Shown: positions 11,001 to 19,769 of the stretch, in pieces
Layout of the letters: each line of letters begins with the position of its first letter
Numbering within the stretch: the first letter of the stretch is position 1
Source of the DNA: a virus
Length of the DNA stretch: 64,000 bases
Strand: one strand, 5' to 3'
IMG/VR virus record: IMGVR_UViG_3300023174_003433
Coordinates: 53,728 to 117,727 of that record
Made by a program: the position numbers and the translations under genes
Notes under the pieces: model-generated
Told to the model about the DNA's origin: nothing
Seen by the model: only the letters and a program-made list of their open reading frames with translations
Databases searched by the model: none

Positions 11001-11313
11001 AATCTGCATTTGTAATTGTTCCGTCAGCAAAATCTTCAGCAGAAATTGTTGTTGAACCTACAGTAGTGTTTAATTTTAGATAATATACATTTTGGTTTAC
11101 TGTGACTTTACCACCAGAGATTGGTGTGTTTTGAGCAAAAATAGCATCAGCAAAACTAGTAATTTGATTTTGAAGAATAGTTTGTGATTGAGTTAATTCA
11201 CGAGCTTGTACGGCAAATCCAGGTTTAAATAATATTCTGTGATAATTTTTAGCCGCATCAAAATTATCATAATAAGGATCTACGTTAAAGTCGCCGGTAA
11301 AATTGGTTGCCAT
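5029..11313 (-). CDS. DUF4815-type giant virion structural protein, 2094 aa
   Basis: The N-terminus (DAAKNYHRILFKPGFAVQARELTQSQTILQNQI) is the signature of the DUF4815 family of large T4-like structural proteins. The remainder is Thr/Asn/Ser-rich beta sequence, with a WDPVAQTF-type motif in the middle and a C-terminal segment (DSKFSENRNNLYEYV) also seen in these proteins. It occupies the T4 gp9/gp10 position immediately after gp8, so a baseplate-periphery or long-fibre-connector role is likely. Length exceeds most T4 tail proteins but is usual for this family. Precise T4 equivalence is not established. Confidence 0.82.
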   Translation of the reverse strand: MATNFTGDFNVDPYYDNFDAAKNYHRILFKPGFAVQARELTQSQTILQNQITSFADAIFAQNTPISGGKVTVNQNVYYLKLNTTVGSTTISAEDFADGTITNADSSVVAKVVYAAEATTTSSGAAGDSPTLIVSYITGSRFVSGDTIYLVDSNYTATLITETVTNFATGLSSVASISDGIFYVKGNFVTVSETTIPLEKYSSTPSLRVGLNATESIYNYTDDSSLLDPALNASNYQAPGADRYKITLSLETRPLDLGNDNDFIELVRLENGSILKQVNETVYSTIDDYIAKRTSDTNGDFIVKDYTLTPKANTINSAKYNLGISKGISYVRGYRLETQSDVTLTNDRARTTSAANNNPTYIDYGNYFYVNSANGVFDVSTLPAVDFHSVVKANVNTANVTTYNSTLAGTGYIRNLIFSSTSNTSNGDAYIYKAYVFGLQNQALSANASASSANNTFITIPSTAQFSANANAYYNVTISIDRGTSAGDFRTITSYVPGGATRVAFVDRPFTVAPDTTSVFTLRFDVTDYESIIVDTPGTPYTITANAAIDNSSKVGNISTGDTVLQNQNNPELLFNLGNRYVSTVTDTSYNTVQVFRNVAFTVSGANISAALTFGAAPVATLSFPFGNGALSADSVTQNFQIIVTNPQSSGLRAGQCLPWTTGSRTVTISGSGSTATFTTPTSDLGAFTATIIAKAYVRNGNDTSYVLKAKNLKTANTANVNYTGTTVATFTKVDLTNGQVYVQNSGLVSAGQPQKLYITDVKRIRKIIDTGAPATVPTDAMLTNPSFDVTNRFLFDNGQRDSYYDFATLTLKIGQTPIQGNMLVLLDYYETTGGDGYYSVGSYLSPVSSLPENYAEIPSYTSTSGTTYQLRDALDFRPALINAQANFTIRTSGSGSGAAGAYMPVDLSTFVSDYSNYLGRYDKLVLSKDRAFEIIQGTPSDNPLLPAEPDGALVVANLFHDPYTAYIPSEVTTGILPNLSVEKVKHKRWLMSDITGLESRVNNLEYYTALNLLEKNAAALQIPDTNGLNRFKNGILVDDFSGYSTSDTNNNDYLITVNRRTKQMTASQNVSNFPLQSLSLVYNMGQIDSTSANNLNYKISKSGSSNFYTLPYTTSNVVTQPIASRTVNLNPFAVALKEGITTLSPPMDNWVDTQKSPDLLIVDPNLQVYRASDQVNVLQVGDWKTTVATTTVATIGSGRNWFTNRVTNYIQEQQQTILGNYDKLNSSYVETSGYVQDVSILPYIRQQFVFFNSYGMLINTSVNAYFDNVQVNKYIRKPNVLELTNVSGEFQDGDIIGYFAGGNFTPIAKVLSYYSYSGTTNVRLYVIGDIVNANFNTGASVRNAQFNTSGQYQTTTASGVISTYTHLGGLITNANTTTTLTLSPLASNTTNFYAGNTLYVINGTGVGQSANITSYNGTTKLATLGSSITAANGDIYSIGSLKTNEVGMVSGVFSIPGGTFNTGERTFRIDNSINNNLDSATTYSKATFFASGLQATKQGLNYASSIDAAKNTFVSTATRENTSSYTYTVVWDPVAQTFIVDKENYPNGVFIDSVKLFFATKPTTGFAPVTLSIVGTTNGYPNGETLDNSQVTLTSEHINEPTAEPHYLDPTTYTLFKFPAPVYLESNKLYAFIVRCPTSNEYSIYTAQLGDTAIASSTKNLPTDTTPTTVTKINSAPYVGSLFVSQNLQTWTADQNEAMMFVMNRCVFSKTVTPTLQFVVPNRLPYRKVVEDDINYYLNPNTTSNKIVTSANTNVPIHALNISTTDFLPGDTTLNYTYSATLNSSFTAAATTGITPGKFGTPTYDDIYLNDGYGERVLVADSNTSFSLYAVMSTADDAVSPMISDDGLSVYTIRWNINNLGISNSMISVANTGGGYNANTLLVTVTAANGFGSGAVAVANVSAQGNITSIFITSGGSGYATTPTITLSESTGNTRLTGNANAIITIAGETSKSGGNGLAKYITKKVVLDQGFDSGDLRVYFTAYRPVNTNIYVYYKILSRTDTQLFDDGNWQLMTLINSGDSKFSENRNNLYEYVAAPGSGGTAQNYVSYASTVNGQTYNRFSQFAIKVVLATSDKTAVPFLTDIRAIALPAIG

Positions 11314-11328
11314 TTTTTCTTTCCAAAA

Positions 11329-12729
11329 TTAAAATCTTAACACTAAACGGAATTGTTCTGTGCCATCAGGACTTCTTTGAATTGCCGTTCTATTTTCTAT
11401 ATATGTCATGTATCCAGAGTATAAAATAAATTCTGAATCGGATGTGGCCAATAACGTCCTAACAGCTACGTTTACAGCACCACTCGCATCTTGAATAAGA
11501 GCATCGTTTATAGTTGGTGTTCCATTTGTATTTATGACACTCAAAAGATTGTTTGTGGCATCAAAACTAACAACTTGAGCTGTAAATGTTGCTGAGGTTA
11601 AACTTGGTCCTTGATAAATTGTTTGACCACTAACAAATAAACCTGTTCCAGGAGAAACAGTAAACTGTTTTGTGGTGTTAAAAATATCTTCAAAAGTATA
11701 AGCAGGTGTACTTTGTTGTGATGATGGATCCAATATTAAACCTATTTGATAATAGGTAATGTCTGTTGGAATAGTTCCGTTCTCATCTTCAATAAATTCT
11801 ACAGTTATCATCACATTGTTACAGCCTAAGTCCGAAATTGGATCAAGTCCGTGGCCACCAACAGGAGAAACAGGAGTTATTGCAACGGCCGTTACGTTTG
11901 CTGCCGGATAACCTGCAGCTGGCGTTATAACTGTGTTTGCGTAAGTATAACCTGAACCAACACTTGTCATTATCATATCAGTCAAATAACCTGCTGCATT
12001 AATAACTGGAGAACCGTTTGCACCAGTTCCATCGCCAGTTATAACAACATCTACTCCACCAGATTGATATCCTTGGCCAACTGTTGTAATGTTAATCACA
12101 TCTATTTGTCCTTCAGCTACAGAATTTAATGTAGGATTAGGTACATTAAATCCTACCGGAACAGGCATCCAATTTTCATCCAAAAATTTTTGTTTTATAC
12201 CAGCGTCAATTGAATATATGAATTTCCATTTGTATCCATCAGCTGTTTGTACCAAAAAAGTTGAATCAAACGTTCCTGGAGATAGTTGAGGTTCAACAGT
12301 TGATGCTGCACCTCGATTATTCCATAGACAAATAAACACTTGGTCATATCTATTTTTAATATAGAAATTTTTAGAGACCAAATTATTTGCATCTACAGCA
12401 AACATATTTACTCTGTCATCATAATAGTCATAAACTGTACCTGTAGCCCAATTCCTTCTTGGTACAACAGGTGCAATATCTGAAGATATTATTTTTTTCA
12501 CAGCAATAATGTTTTTAAATGTGTCTTTAATTGCAATTTGACTTTGTTCTGGTGCCGGAGGATTAAAAGGATCAGGCCAAGGAGTTACTCTACCGATAAA
12601 AGCATATAAACTATTAGGCACATCAACAAATTCTGAAGCAGTTGATGAAGGTGCAAAATAGTATTGTAATACCTCATACAACTTACTAGAGTATGTTAGT
12701 AGTGACGAATTGGCGGTTAAAACTGGCAT
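11329..12729 (-). CDS. gp8: Baseplate wedge subunit gp8
   Basis: Residues 1-190 follow the gp8 pattern: LYEVLQYYFAPSS, YAFIGRVTPWPDPFNPP, RRNWATGTVYDYYDD, YDQVFICLWNNRG and ADGYKWKFIYSID. 466 residues, longer than T4 gp8 (334), with the extra length in a Gly-rich beta insertion (about 205-290). gp8 joins gp6, gp7 and gp53 in the wedge. It lies between a repeat fibre and the DUF4815-type protein in the conserved order 25-6-7-8. Confidence 0.85.
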   Translation of the reverse strand: MPVLTANSSLLTYSSKLYEVLQYYFAPSSTASEFVDVPNSLYAFIGRVTPWPDPFNPPAPEQSQIAIKDTFKNIIAVKKIISSDIAPVVPRRNWATGTVYDYYDDRVNMFAVDANNLVSKNFYIKNRYDQVFICLWNNRGAASTVEPQLSPGTFDSTFLVQTADGYKWKFIYSIDAGIKQKFLDENWMPVPVGFNVPNPTLNSVAEGQIDVINITTVGQGYQSGGVDVVITGDGTGANGSPVINAAGYLTDMIMTSVGSGYTYANTVITPAAGYPAANVTAVAITPVSPVGGHGLDPISDLGCNNVMITVEFIEDENGTIPTDITYYQIGLILDPSSQQSTPAYTFEDIFNTTKQFTVSPGTGLFVSGQTIYQGPSLTSATFTAQVVSFDATNNLLSVINTNGTPTINDALIQDASGAVNVAVRTLLATSDSEFILYSGYMTYIENRTAIQRSPDGTEQFRLVLRF

Positions 12730-12744
12730 TATATGATCCTATTA

Positions 12745-14199
12745 TTATTTTGTAATAGCCACAAAAGTATTTGCTAATGTTCCATCCATACACCAGTATC
12801 TTGCAAAAATAGTTGATGTTCCTGGAATTGCGTATGTGGTCGAACTAACTGTTGAATTAATTGCAGAACATCCGTGAGTGAATGTTTGATTGGTGCCAGT
12901 AGTATTAGTAACCCAAGCTTCAACTGTTTTACCTACAACAAAACTTGAGAGTGTTACAACCAAATTGGCTGAAGTCTGAGCCCGAACAACCGAGTCGTCT
13001 GCAAAGTTTATGGTAATTGCCGTCTGAGCATTTGGATATATGTTTGGTGTATAAATGAATCCTTTTCTTGGTGACACAGTATTAGTAATTGTTACGTTGC
13101 CAGTTACGGTTAAATCACCAGCAAATGTTCCTGTTGTATTGGCTAAAGCATTATTGGCTTTAACAAAAGCATTATTAGCAGTATTATAAGCACTTTGCAT
13201 CTTACCATCTGTCGATGAAATTGCCGTGTTTTGAGAAAGGTCAACATTTTCAATAACAGTTAATCTGGTGTTTTGAGTGACATCCGTACCTTCAATTACA
13301 GTAAGTCTGGTATTTTGTGTAGTATCAGTACCTTCTATGATGATCATTCTATTATTTTGGCTAAAATTAGCACCTTCAATTGCACTTATTCTGTTATTTT
13401 GTGTACTATCTACTCCCTCAATAATCAATGTACGTGCATTTTGTGCTACGTCAGTACCTTCAATAATAGTCAATCTGGTGTTTTGAGTAACATCTACACC
13501 TTGAGTTATAAATGTATTTGCAGACGATGTATTGGCCACATTAAATGCGGCTTGAGATAAAACGGAAGTGTTATTGGCTAATGTAAAGGCGGCCTGAGAA
13601 TAATTTACTGGACTAGCGGCAACAGATTGTATAGAACCGTCACCAAATTTAATATTATAATTGGCAGACAATTGTAAATCAGTTTTGGTCATACGAGCTA
13701 CAATATTATTAGTAACTGTGCCGCCAACAATATAAACAATGTTTGCAAAAGAAGATGCGGTACCAATAACTAAATTACCCGAAGCACTTAATGCTGACGG
13801 ACCATAAGAATACAAATAACCATCATATGGCCTCATTGCAGTATAAATTGAGTTATTAAATGTTGACCCATTAATACCCATATTAATATACTTGTTTGAA
13901 TTGTTTGAATCACTTGTTGTTGCTATATAGTCAGAAGAACCATTGGAATTAAAGTTCTGATTATTGATTTGCAAACGAGTATTAGAATTACCTGAAAATT
14001 GGCCAATAGTATTTGAAAATAAAATTCGATTGTTGCCAACTTTTAATGGTTGAAAGGCGTAGAGTCCTTCACCCAAAGTAATTAAATTTGCTTTTCCTGT
14101 AGTTCCAGTAGTGAGATCCACACCAACAAATAGAGTTGCCCCTGTATTGGTACTGAAATTACTTATTTCTGGTAGTTGTGATATTTTTACTGTTGGCAT
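12745..14199 (-). CDS. Tail fibre with 14-residue repeats
   Basis: 484 residues. The N-terminus (MPTVKISQLPEIS...LFVGVDLTTGTTGKANL) is the usual adaptor domain of phage fibre proteins. Residues ~235-330 carry seven 14-residue repeats (TQNTRLTVIEGTDV) of the kind found in the giant fibre at the left end of the window. The C-terminal ~130 residues form a distinct beta domain (SFVVGKTVEAWVTNTTGTNQTF). It is inserted between the gp7-position gene and gp8, where T4 has no fibre. Likely a short tail fibre or baseplate decoration; receptor unknown. Confidence 0.8.
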   Translation of the reverse strand: MPTVKISQLPEISNFSTNTGATLFVGVDLTTGTTGKANLITLGEGLYAFQPLKVGNNRILFSNTIGQFSGNSNTRLQINNQNFNSNGSSDYIATTSDSNNSNKYINMGINGSTFNNSIYTAMRPYDGYLYSYGPSALSASGNLVIGTASSFANIVYIVGGTVTNNIVARMTKTDLQLSANYNIKFGDGSIQSVAASPVNYSQAAFTLANNTSVLSQAAFNVANTSSANTFITQGVDVTQNTRLTIIEGTDVAQNARTLIIEGVDSTQNNRISAIEGANFSQNNRMIIIEGTDTTQNTRLTVIEGTDVTQNTRLTVIENVDLSQNTAISSTDGKMQSAYNTANNAFVKANNALANTTGTFAGDLTVTGNVTITNTVSPRKGFIYTPNIYPNAQTAITINFADDSVVRAQTSANLVVTLSSFVVGKTVEAWVTNTTGTNQTFTHGCSAINSTVSSTTYAIPGTSTIFARYWCMDGTLANTFVAITK

Positions 14200-14202
14200 T
14201 TT

Positions 14203-17115
14203 TTACCCTATTAATATAAAGAGACCACTCTCGGTTAAGAGTGAGTATCCATCTTCCGTTATTAGTTCTGGAGTATTGTATAATCCTACATCTCCATAAA
14301 TTATTACTGACTGTGTATTAGCATTCTTATTAACAGTAATTCTTGTATTTGCTATAGGTCCTAAAGAACTATTATTTATTGAGAAGTTACCATTAGCAAA
14401 TCTCTTAGTAATCGTATAGAACGTTCCGCCATTATTTAAAGAAATTGTGTCACCAACAAAGAATATACTGTTGGAATTTGCTAATTCTCTAAAATTACCA
14501 TCATATTGTCCAGTCAAGGTGTTTATATTTATGACGTTTGAAGATGAACCTATAGAGGCAAAAGCAACATTTGCAAAAGTTAAAAATACATTATCTTGCA
14601 TATAAATCTGATTATTTGACCAATCCACATTAGTAATGGTAGAGTATGCTCGAATATTATTGGTGGCTGTGAATTCTATAAAATCATTAGCGAATATGGT
14701 ATTTCCTATATTGCCGGCAATAACATTGGTCAATTTAATAATATTGTTACTAATTGTTGATGATGTGGCCACAACGGATAGAGTGGCATAGGCGGCCGTA
14801 CCAGCAAGATAGGACAATGGATAACCATTCTGAAACGCATTATCTGAAGTAAAGATAAATGAATTTACTGCTTTTAATAAATTGCGACCAATTAACCTTG
14901 TTCCTGATGGATGAACTAAATTTAATACCAGTTCTTTGTATTTTGCCAAAGCTTGTGTGGTGGAAAGAACATATGTGTATTTGTTGTAGTTTTTACTCTC
15001 TAAAACTCTACCTAAAGAAGAAATCCAACCATCATCATTTAGATATTTTCCTTCACCTAAAACCACACCACCCAAGAAAGATGCTGTTGCTTTTGCTGTA
15101 CCATCACCATATCGTTTAATTGATGTTGGATTTCCAAATTGATCAACATAAGAAGTAACAGATGGCATGATTAAGGTGTATGTATTTGCATTAACATCTT
15201 TATCAATTTTTAATGGCAGTGTTGAATTATAGTCACCCACATAATTATAAGTTCTAATTTGATACACATCATTTGCTGTGTTTGGTGGTGCGGCTGTACT
15301 TAATTTTAATGTAGAATCGACATAAGCATAATAATTAGTATTTGCTGTGGTACCTTGATAAATTAAATCACCAGATGTGATTGGATATAAAAGAGAAACA
15401 TTAGAAACAGCAACATCGGCAACTCTTAATGATAAGTTTGGTGTAGAAACATAATCTTCACCTCCATTAATAATATTAATTGTTTGTATTGAACCAATAG
15501 AATCTGTAGTTGGAGAAAAAGTTGCACCAGCACCCATAATACCAGGTATTATTAAAGACGCATTTGAACCTGAAAGAGAATATACATTTACTGTGGGTAA
15601 ATAATTTGAATCATATCCAAGTCCACCTAAAGGATATGCACTATTTGCGGTGTCTGTTGTTTCAAACCTGTAATTTGCGGAGATAATTGAACCTGCAGCA
15701 TTTACTCTAATGTTTGCATATGCTCCAAATCCTGTACCACCAAGAATCGTAATTGTGTTTGAATTGCCATAATTAACACCGCCGTTTAAGATCCGAATTG
15801 GTTGTAATATACCAAGAACGCTAAAATCGTCTGTGCCAAAATCCGTTGTATAGTTTGACTGCGCAATAATTGTCGGTGCAGTAGAATAATTTTTTCCTGA
15901 ATTGGTAATTTGTACTGAACCAATTGGTGCCACCACAAAAGTTTTAAAGGTTAATGTATTCGATAAAGTTGTATTTGTATTTCCTAAAGCAATAACTCCA
16001 CCGCCAAATGTATATGTTACAGGATGAGTTGTATTTCCTAATAAAACATTAGCAACTGCACCTAATGTATTACTTGTTACTAATGTAAGGTTTGCAAATT
16101 TACTTTCATCTAACAATGATATTTGTGCTGCAGCATTACTACCTCCACCACCAGTAATTGATATTAGAGTATTTGGCGGTAATCTATAACCATGAGAAGG
16201 ATTAACAACAACTAATGTTGCCAGACTACCAAGATTTGTGTCACCAACTTCTGCAGAAAGACCTATTGGATTTGCTTTATTTGGATCTAAACCTCCATAA
16301 GCAACAATTGGATCACCAGTACTATAGAATAAACCTTTATAATTGGGGTTGAGTGCAATTGCTGAAACTGTGCCAACAATTTTTTCAGTTAATGTTACCG
16401 CACCTGCAGGTATTTCATAACCTTGGTTTTGTACATAAATTTCATTGTTATAAAAATAAACTTCTAAATTATTATTATCAACAACTGTAATATTTTCTCC
16501 AGCTGTAAATTGTCTTTGTATATTTGAAATGTATAATTCTATTCGTTCACCAGCAATTTTAACGTAATCAATTACAGCATACGATTTACTAGTTTCACCA
16601 AAAATTTTAAAACCTTCGGTTAAAAGCCAGTTCAAATCTGCAGATTCAATTCTTAAATATTTTGGTATAATCCATTTACCATCAGATGATCTTAACACGG
16701 CATCATTGGTATTAAAAAGTTCTAGATTTGCATTATATAAAACTTTAAACAAGAATTTATAAGAATTTTCGGTACCTTTTGCTTGATAAAACTGTTTTGA
16801 TATTTTTAATAATTTTCTTTTGTCTGTGGATATTTCAACAGGAATATATGGAAGAAAATCATTAAGAAAATATTGAACAAATTCATCAAGTGTTTCATCA
16901 ACATCAACATAATTTAAAATATTTTTTGAGCCATAGGTTATGCCTTGGCTAGTGGTACTAACAATGGTACTATTGGCATTGGCCGTATATTGAGTTTCTA
17001 ACCACTCATAGTATGCCTCTAAGAAAAGTACAAAATTTTGATAATTGCTATCGTCCCGAACAAATTCGGGAAGTTGTTGAGCAATTTGTACTGAAGTTTT
17101 TTTACTTAAAGACAT
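14203..17115 (-). CDS. Baseplate wedge protein at gp7 position, 970 aa
   Basis: The N-terminus (IAQQLPEFVRDDSNYQNFVLFLEAYYEWLE; then VDETLDEFVQYFLNDFLPYIP; then FYQAKGTENSYKFLFKVLY) is a conserved module of large T4-like baseplate proteins and recalls P2 gpI-type wedge domains. The rest is beta-rich with repeated GxGFGAxA and GGxxYxxxPxI motifs. It directly follows gp6 (1-bp overlap) and is close to T4 gp7 in length (1032). I call it the functional gp7 counterpart by position; sequence identity to T4 gp7 is not claimed. Confidence 0.75.
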   Translation of the reverse strand: MSLSKKTSVQIAQQLPEFVRDDSNYQNFVLFLEAYYEWLETQYTANANSTIVSTTSQGITYGSKNILNYVDVDETLDEFVQYFLNDFLPYIPVEISTDKRKLLKISKQFYQAKGTENSYKFLFKVLYNANLELFNTNDAVLRSSDGKWIIPKYLRIESADLNWLLTEGFKIFGETSKSYAVIDYVKIAGERIELYISNIQRQFTAGENITVVDNNNLEVYFYNNEIYVQNQGYEIPAGAVTLTEKIVGTVSAIALNPNYKGLFYSTGDPIVAYGGLDPNKANPIGLSAEVGDTNLGSLATLVVVNPSHGYRLPPNTLISITGGGGSNAAAQISLLDESKFANLTLVTSNTLGAVANVLLGNTTHPVTYTFGGGVIALGNTNTTLSNTLTFKTFVVAPIGSVQITNSGKNYSTAPTIIAQSNYTTDFGTDDFSVLGILQPIRILNGGVNYGNSNTITILGGTGFGAYANIRVNAAGSIISANYRFETTDTANSAYPLGGLGYDSNYLPTVNVYSLSGSNASLIIPGIMGAGATFSPTTDSIGSIQTINIINGGEDYVSTPNLSLRVADVAVSNVSLLYPITSGDLIYQGTTANTNYYAYVDSTLKLSTAAPPNTANDVYQIRTYNYVGDYNSTLPLKIDKDVNANTYTLIMPSVTSYVDQFGNPTSIKRYGDGTAKATASFLGGVVLGEGKYLNDDGWISSLGRVLESKNYNKYTYVLSTTQALAKYKELVLNLVHPSGTRLIGRNLLKAVNSFIFTSDNAFQNGYPLSYLAGTAAYATLSVVATSSTISNNIIKLTNVIAGNIGNTIFANDFIEFTATNNIRAYSTITNVDWSNNQIYMQDNVFLTFANVAFASIGSSSNVININTLTGQYDGNFRELANSNSIFFVGDTISLNNGGTFYTITKRFANGNFSINNSSLGPIANTRITVNKNANTQSVIIYGDVGLYNTPELITEDGYSLLTESGLFILIG

Positions 17116-19181
17116 TATATTTTAGCAGCAATGTTTATATTAATTGAATCTGGATCAGTTGAATCAAGTGTGACAATCTTATCTCTACTAGAAGATATAA
17201 TTGTTGATACTGGTGTGGCTTGAATACTTAAAACACCGGTTGTATTGTTTATTTGAGTTGGATTAAAAGCAGTTAGTGTCACAATACCTGTACCATAATT
17301 AACAGTACCAGCAGTAGGATCTAAAACAGTTTTTACACCATTGTTATAATAATACGTCCTTAATGTGCCTATGTTTCCTGCTAATACAGCATATGCAGAG
17401 GCCAACGAACCTCCACCACCTGTAATTTGAACTAATGCTTGGGTGTAGTTTGAACCTGCATTTGTAATTTCAATACTAACAACTTGGCCATTAATAACTG
17501 TGGCGGTAGCAGTAGCACCAAAACCATCACCAACAATAGTAACTGTTGGTGTTGTTGTGTAATTAAAACCAGGATTTACAATTGAAATTGAATCAATTAT
17601 TGATGTAGATGATGGTGTTTCTTCCAAATAAACAACTTCTCTAATAATGTTATTGTTTTTAGAATCTCTATATTGGAATGTTGGATTTGCCGTAATACTT
17701 CCTGAATATATGTCTTTCTTTAAAGATGTATCAAAATTAAAATTATAAGTTGTTGAGTTTAATAAATCTGGAACAAATCGTTTTTGTAAAATAATTGATG
17801 CATCATTTGTAATAAATGAAGGACTTACCGATTGTACAGTAGTTATTAAAGAAGATAATTTGAATGTTGAATTGAATGTATTTAATGTACTAGATCCAAA
17901 TGACTGAATAGCACCCAACACTTGTGTTTCTAGTTGTGTTGCTGAATAGGCTGTTAATCTTGGTGTGTATAATATATTTGAAGTAATTTTTAAATAGGTA
18001 TAATCAACATCCACTATTCTTGGTACAACAGTTAATATACTAATAGGTTTAATAATTTCAGTTTCAACAATACGTTTTTGTGTTTCTGTCAATACATAAC
18101 CACCTCTCGGTTTAATGGCAACAAGAACGGTACCATATACGGGAGGATCATTTTCTTCTCCGCCCCATACGTTTACTGCTTCAATTGGAATTAAACCAGC
18201 ATTATTTTGAATTTGATAAATATAATCTTCTTTTGTTACTGCACGACCTTGTGCAGAATATGCTTTTGGTGCTGTGTAACGAATAGAATCGAGTGTTTCT
18301 TTATCTGATCCTTGAGTTGTTGATGTAATTGGTGTGATGACTGTATTTGAATAACCTGCAATCGTGTCCATTAAAACAAAGTTATTGGCACCATAAGATG
18401 CTGTACTACTTGTTGTGATGTATGAAACAATTACTTGATTGCCATCAGTCAATAATTTACCTAAAACACCATCACCAAAGTAAATTTGATAATTGCCATT
18501 AGGACCTTCTTGTAAGAAATATACAGCAGAAGTGGGATCTAATTCCAAATAAGCTTCGGCCAATGAGTATACTTCTGAATATGTATTTGAAGTGCTTTGT
18601 TGAACGACTACAGTTAGTGTTGAAGTATCAATTGTGGAATCTGGCATTTCAAAAGTCTTTGAAGGGTTTTGAGTTGCGTCATAATTAAATGTGAGATTAA
18701 CGGGCTCACCTTGTTTAATTGTCAGATTTGAGAATGTGGCTGTCTGATTAACTGTATTAGTATTTACAGTAGTGTCTGTTACTGTCACAAAACGATAGTT
18801 GATGCCATCAATTGCTTCCGAGATAAAATTGGTAAATTTTGGTAGTGTTACAGCCAAATCTGTAACTTGATTAATTTTTAAGTCAATCGTTGCAGATGGA
18901 GCCGATGCAGATGTGGGAGTATAATTCAACAACTTGGCTTGAGATACTACCGACTGACGTTGAATAGCTGAGTCCAAGAACATCTCATTAGCCACCATAT
19001 TCAAATAGTAAGCATTGTATTGAGTATTATAAGCAAGAATATCTAAAAGAGTAGAAAGTGCAGAACCTTCGTAGTTATAATCTTTTAGTGTATCTTGTGA
19101 CTGTAAATACCGTTTTAGATTGGTTTTAATTGTATTAAAATCTAAATCTGTTATCTGAATATTGGAATTAGCCCCTGCCAT
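17115..19181 (-). CDS. gp6: Baseplate wedge subunit gp6
   Basis: 688 residues (T4: 660). The N-terminus (ITDLDFNTIKTNLKRYLQSQDTLKDYNYEGSALSTLLDILAYNTQYNAYYLNMVANEMFLDSA) is strongly characteristic of gp6/J-like baseplate proteins. The middle part (YTAPKAYSAQGRAVTKEDYIYQI) is the conserved gp6 motif. gp6 dimers form the inner ring of the baseplate that changes conformation on contraction. Near residue 560 there is an insertion of GFGATATATV-type repeats as in the neighbouring 970-aa protein. Start ATG lies 1 bp from the gp25 stop. Confidence 0.92.
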   Translation of the reverse strand: MAGANSNIQITDLDFNTIKTNLKRYLQSQDTLKDYNYEGSALSTLLDILAYNTQYNAYYLNMVANEMFLDSAIQRQSVVSQAKLLNYTPTSASAPSATIDLKINQVTDLAVTLPKFTNFISEAIDGINYRFVTVTDTTVNTNTVNQTATFSNLTIKQGEPVNLTFNYDATQNPSKTFEMPDSTIDTSTLTVVVQQSTSNTYSEVYSLAEAYLELDPTSAVYFLQEGPNGNYQIYFGDGVLGKLLTDGNQVIVSYITTSSTASYGANNFVLMDTIAGYSNTVITPITSTTQGSDKETLDSIRYTAPKAYSAQGRAVTKEDYIYQIQNNAGLIPIEAVNVWGGEENDPPVYGTVLVAIKPRGGYVLTETQKRIVETEIIKPISILTVVPRIVDVDYTYLKITSNILYTPRLTAYSATQLETQVLGAIQSFGSSTLNTFNSTFKLSSLITTVQSVSPSFITNDASIILQKRFVPDLLNSTTYNFNFDTSLKKDIYSGSITANPTFQYRDSKNNNIIREVVYLEETPSSTSIIDSISIVNPGFNYTTTPTVTIVGDGFGATATATVINGQVVSIEITNAGSNYTQALVQITGGGGSLASAYAVLAGNIGTLRTYYYNNGVKTVLDPTAGTVNYGTGIVTLTAFNPTQINNTTGVLSIQATPVSTIISSSRDKIVTLDSTDPDSININIAAKI

Positions 19182-19182
19182 T

Positions 19183-19575
19183 TTATCTATTTCTCTCTAA
19201 AAGGAGTGTTACTGTGGTTGGTAATGTAGCATTTTCTATATAAAATGTTATAGTAGCATTATATGCATTGTAGTCTGGTTGTGCAGATACTACGACACTA
19301 TCTACTCTGGCTCTTGGCTCATAGTTTTCTATGACGTTTTGAATTTCTCTTTCTAAACTGGTAGCCGTTAAAGGAGAAACCATTTCAAACAATAAAGCAT
19401 CAATATTTGAACCTAAATCTGGATTAAAAGGCCTTTCATAATGCCTAGTTAATAATAGATTGCGAACAGAACGAATTACTGCCTGAGTATCAAAACTCAA
19501 AGCAACATCACCTACTACCGGTTTTTTGGTAAATGTGAAGTCGATATCGGAGTATATTCTGGTTAAGCTTGCCAT
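19183..19575 (-). CDS. gp25: Baseplate wedge subunit gp25
   Basis: 130 residues (T4: 132). Shows the gp25/GpW family pattern: DIDFTFTKKP, then RSVRNLLLTRHYERPFNPDLGSNI, and the diagnostic EPR motif in NYEPRARVD. gp25 clamps the wedge to the sheath initiator and is shared with type VI secretion. Transcribed just ahead of gp6. Confidence 0.93.
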   Translation of the reverse strand: MASLTRIYSDIDFTFTKKPVVGDVALSFDTQAVIRSVRNLLLTRHYERPFNPDLGSNIDALLFEMVSPLTATSLEREIQNVIENYEPRARVDSVVVSAQPDYNAYNATITFYIENATLPTTVTLLLERNR

Positions 19576-19579
19576 TCTT

Positions 19580-19587
19580 TATTTATA
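19580..19587 (-). promoter_or_regulatory. Late-promoter-like octamer TATAAATA
   Basis: A perfect T4 late octamer on the minus strand overlapping the stop codon of the 61-residue gene and ending 5 bp before gp25. A transcript starting about 6 bp downstream would begin at or after the gp25 ATG, so it would serve gp6 and below or be fortuitous. Confidence 0.35.
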
Positions 19588-19768
19588 TTGCTTCCCAGGT
19601 TTCTGAATCATCATCATTGATAGTTACTTTAGAAATGGGAGAATTACTAGTTTGTGAAAGATAAAATTGCCAAGCAACTTCTTTTGCTTTAATATTAGCT
19701 AATTCAATTGTTTCAGCATCTTCATATAGACCTATACTAGGATTTACAACTTTATAAATTATTCTCAT
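19583..19768 (-). CDS. Hypothetical protein, 61 aa
   Basis: ATG at 19768 (MRIIYKVVNPSIGLYE) is preferred over an upstream in-frame start because it abuts the stop of the adhesin gene. The product contains ETIELANIKAKEVAWQFYLSQ, predicted alpha/beta, and is acidic at its end. It sits between the glycine-rich adhesin and gp25. No family recognised. Confidence 0.6.
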   Translation of the reverse strand: MRIIYKVVNPSIGLYEDAETIELANIKAKEVAWQFYLSQTSNSPISKVTINDDDSETWEAI

Positions 19769-19769
19769 T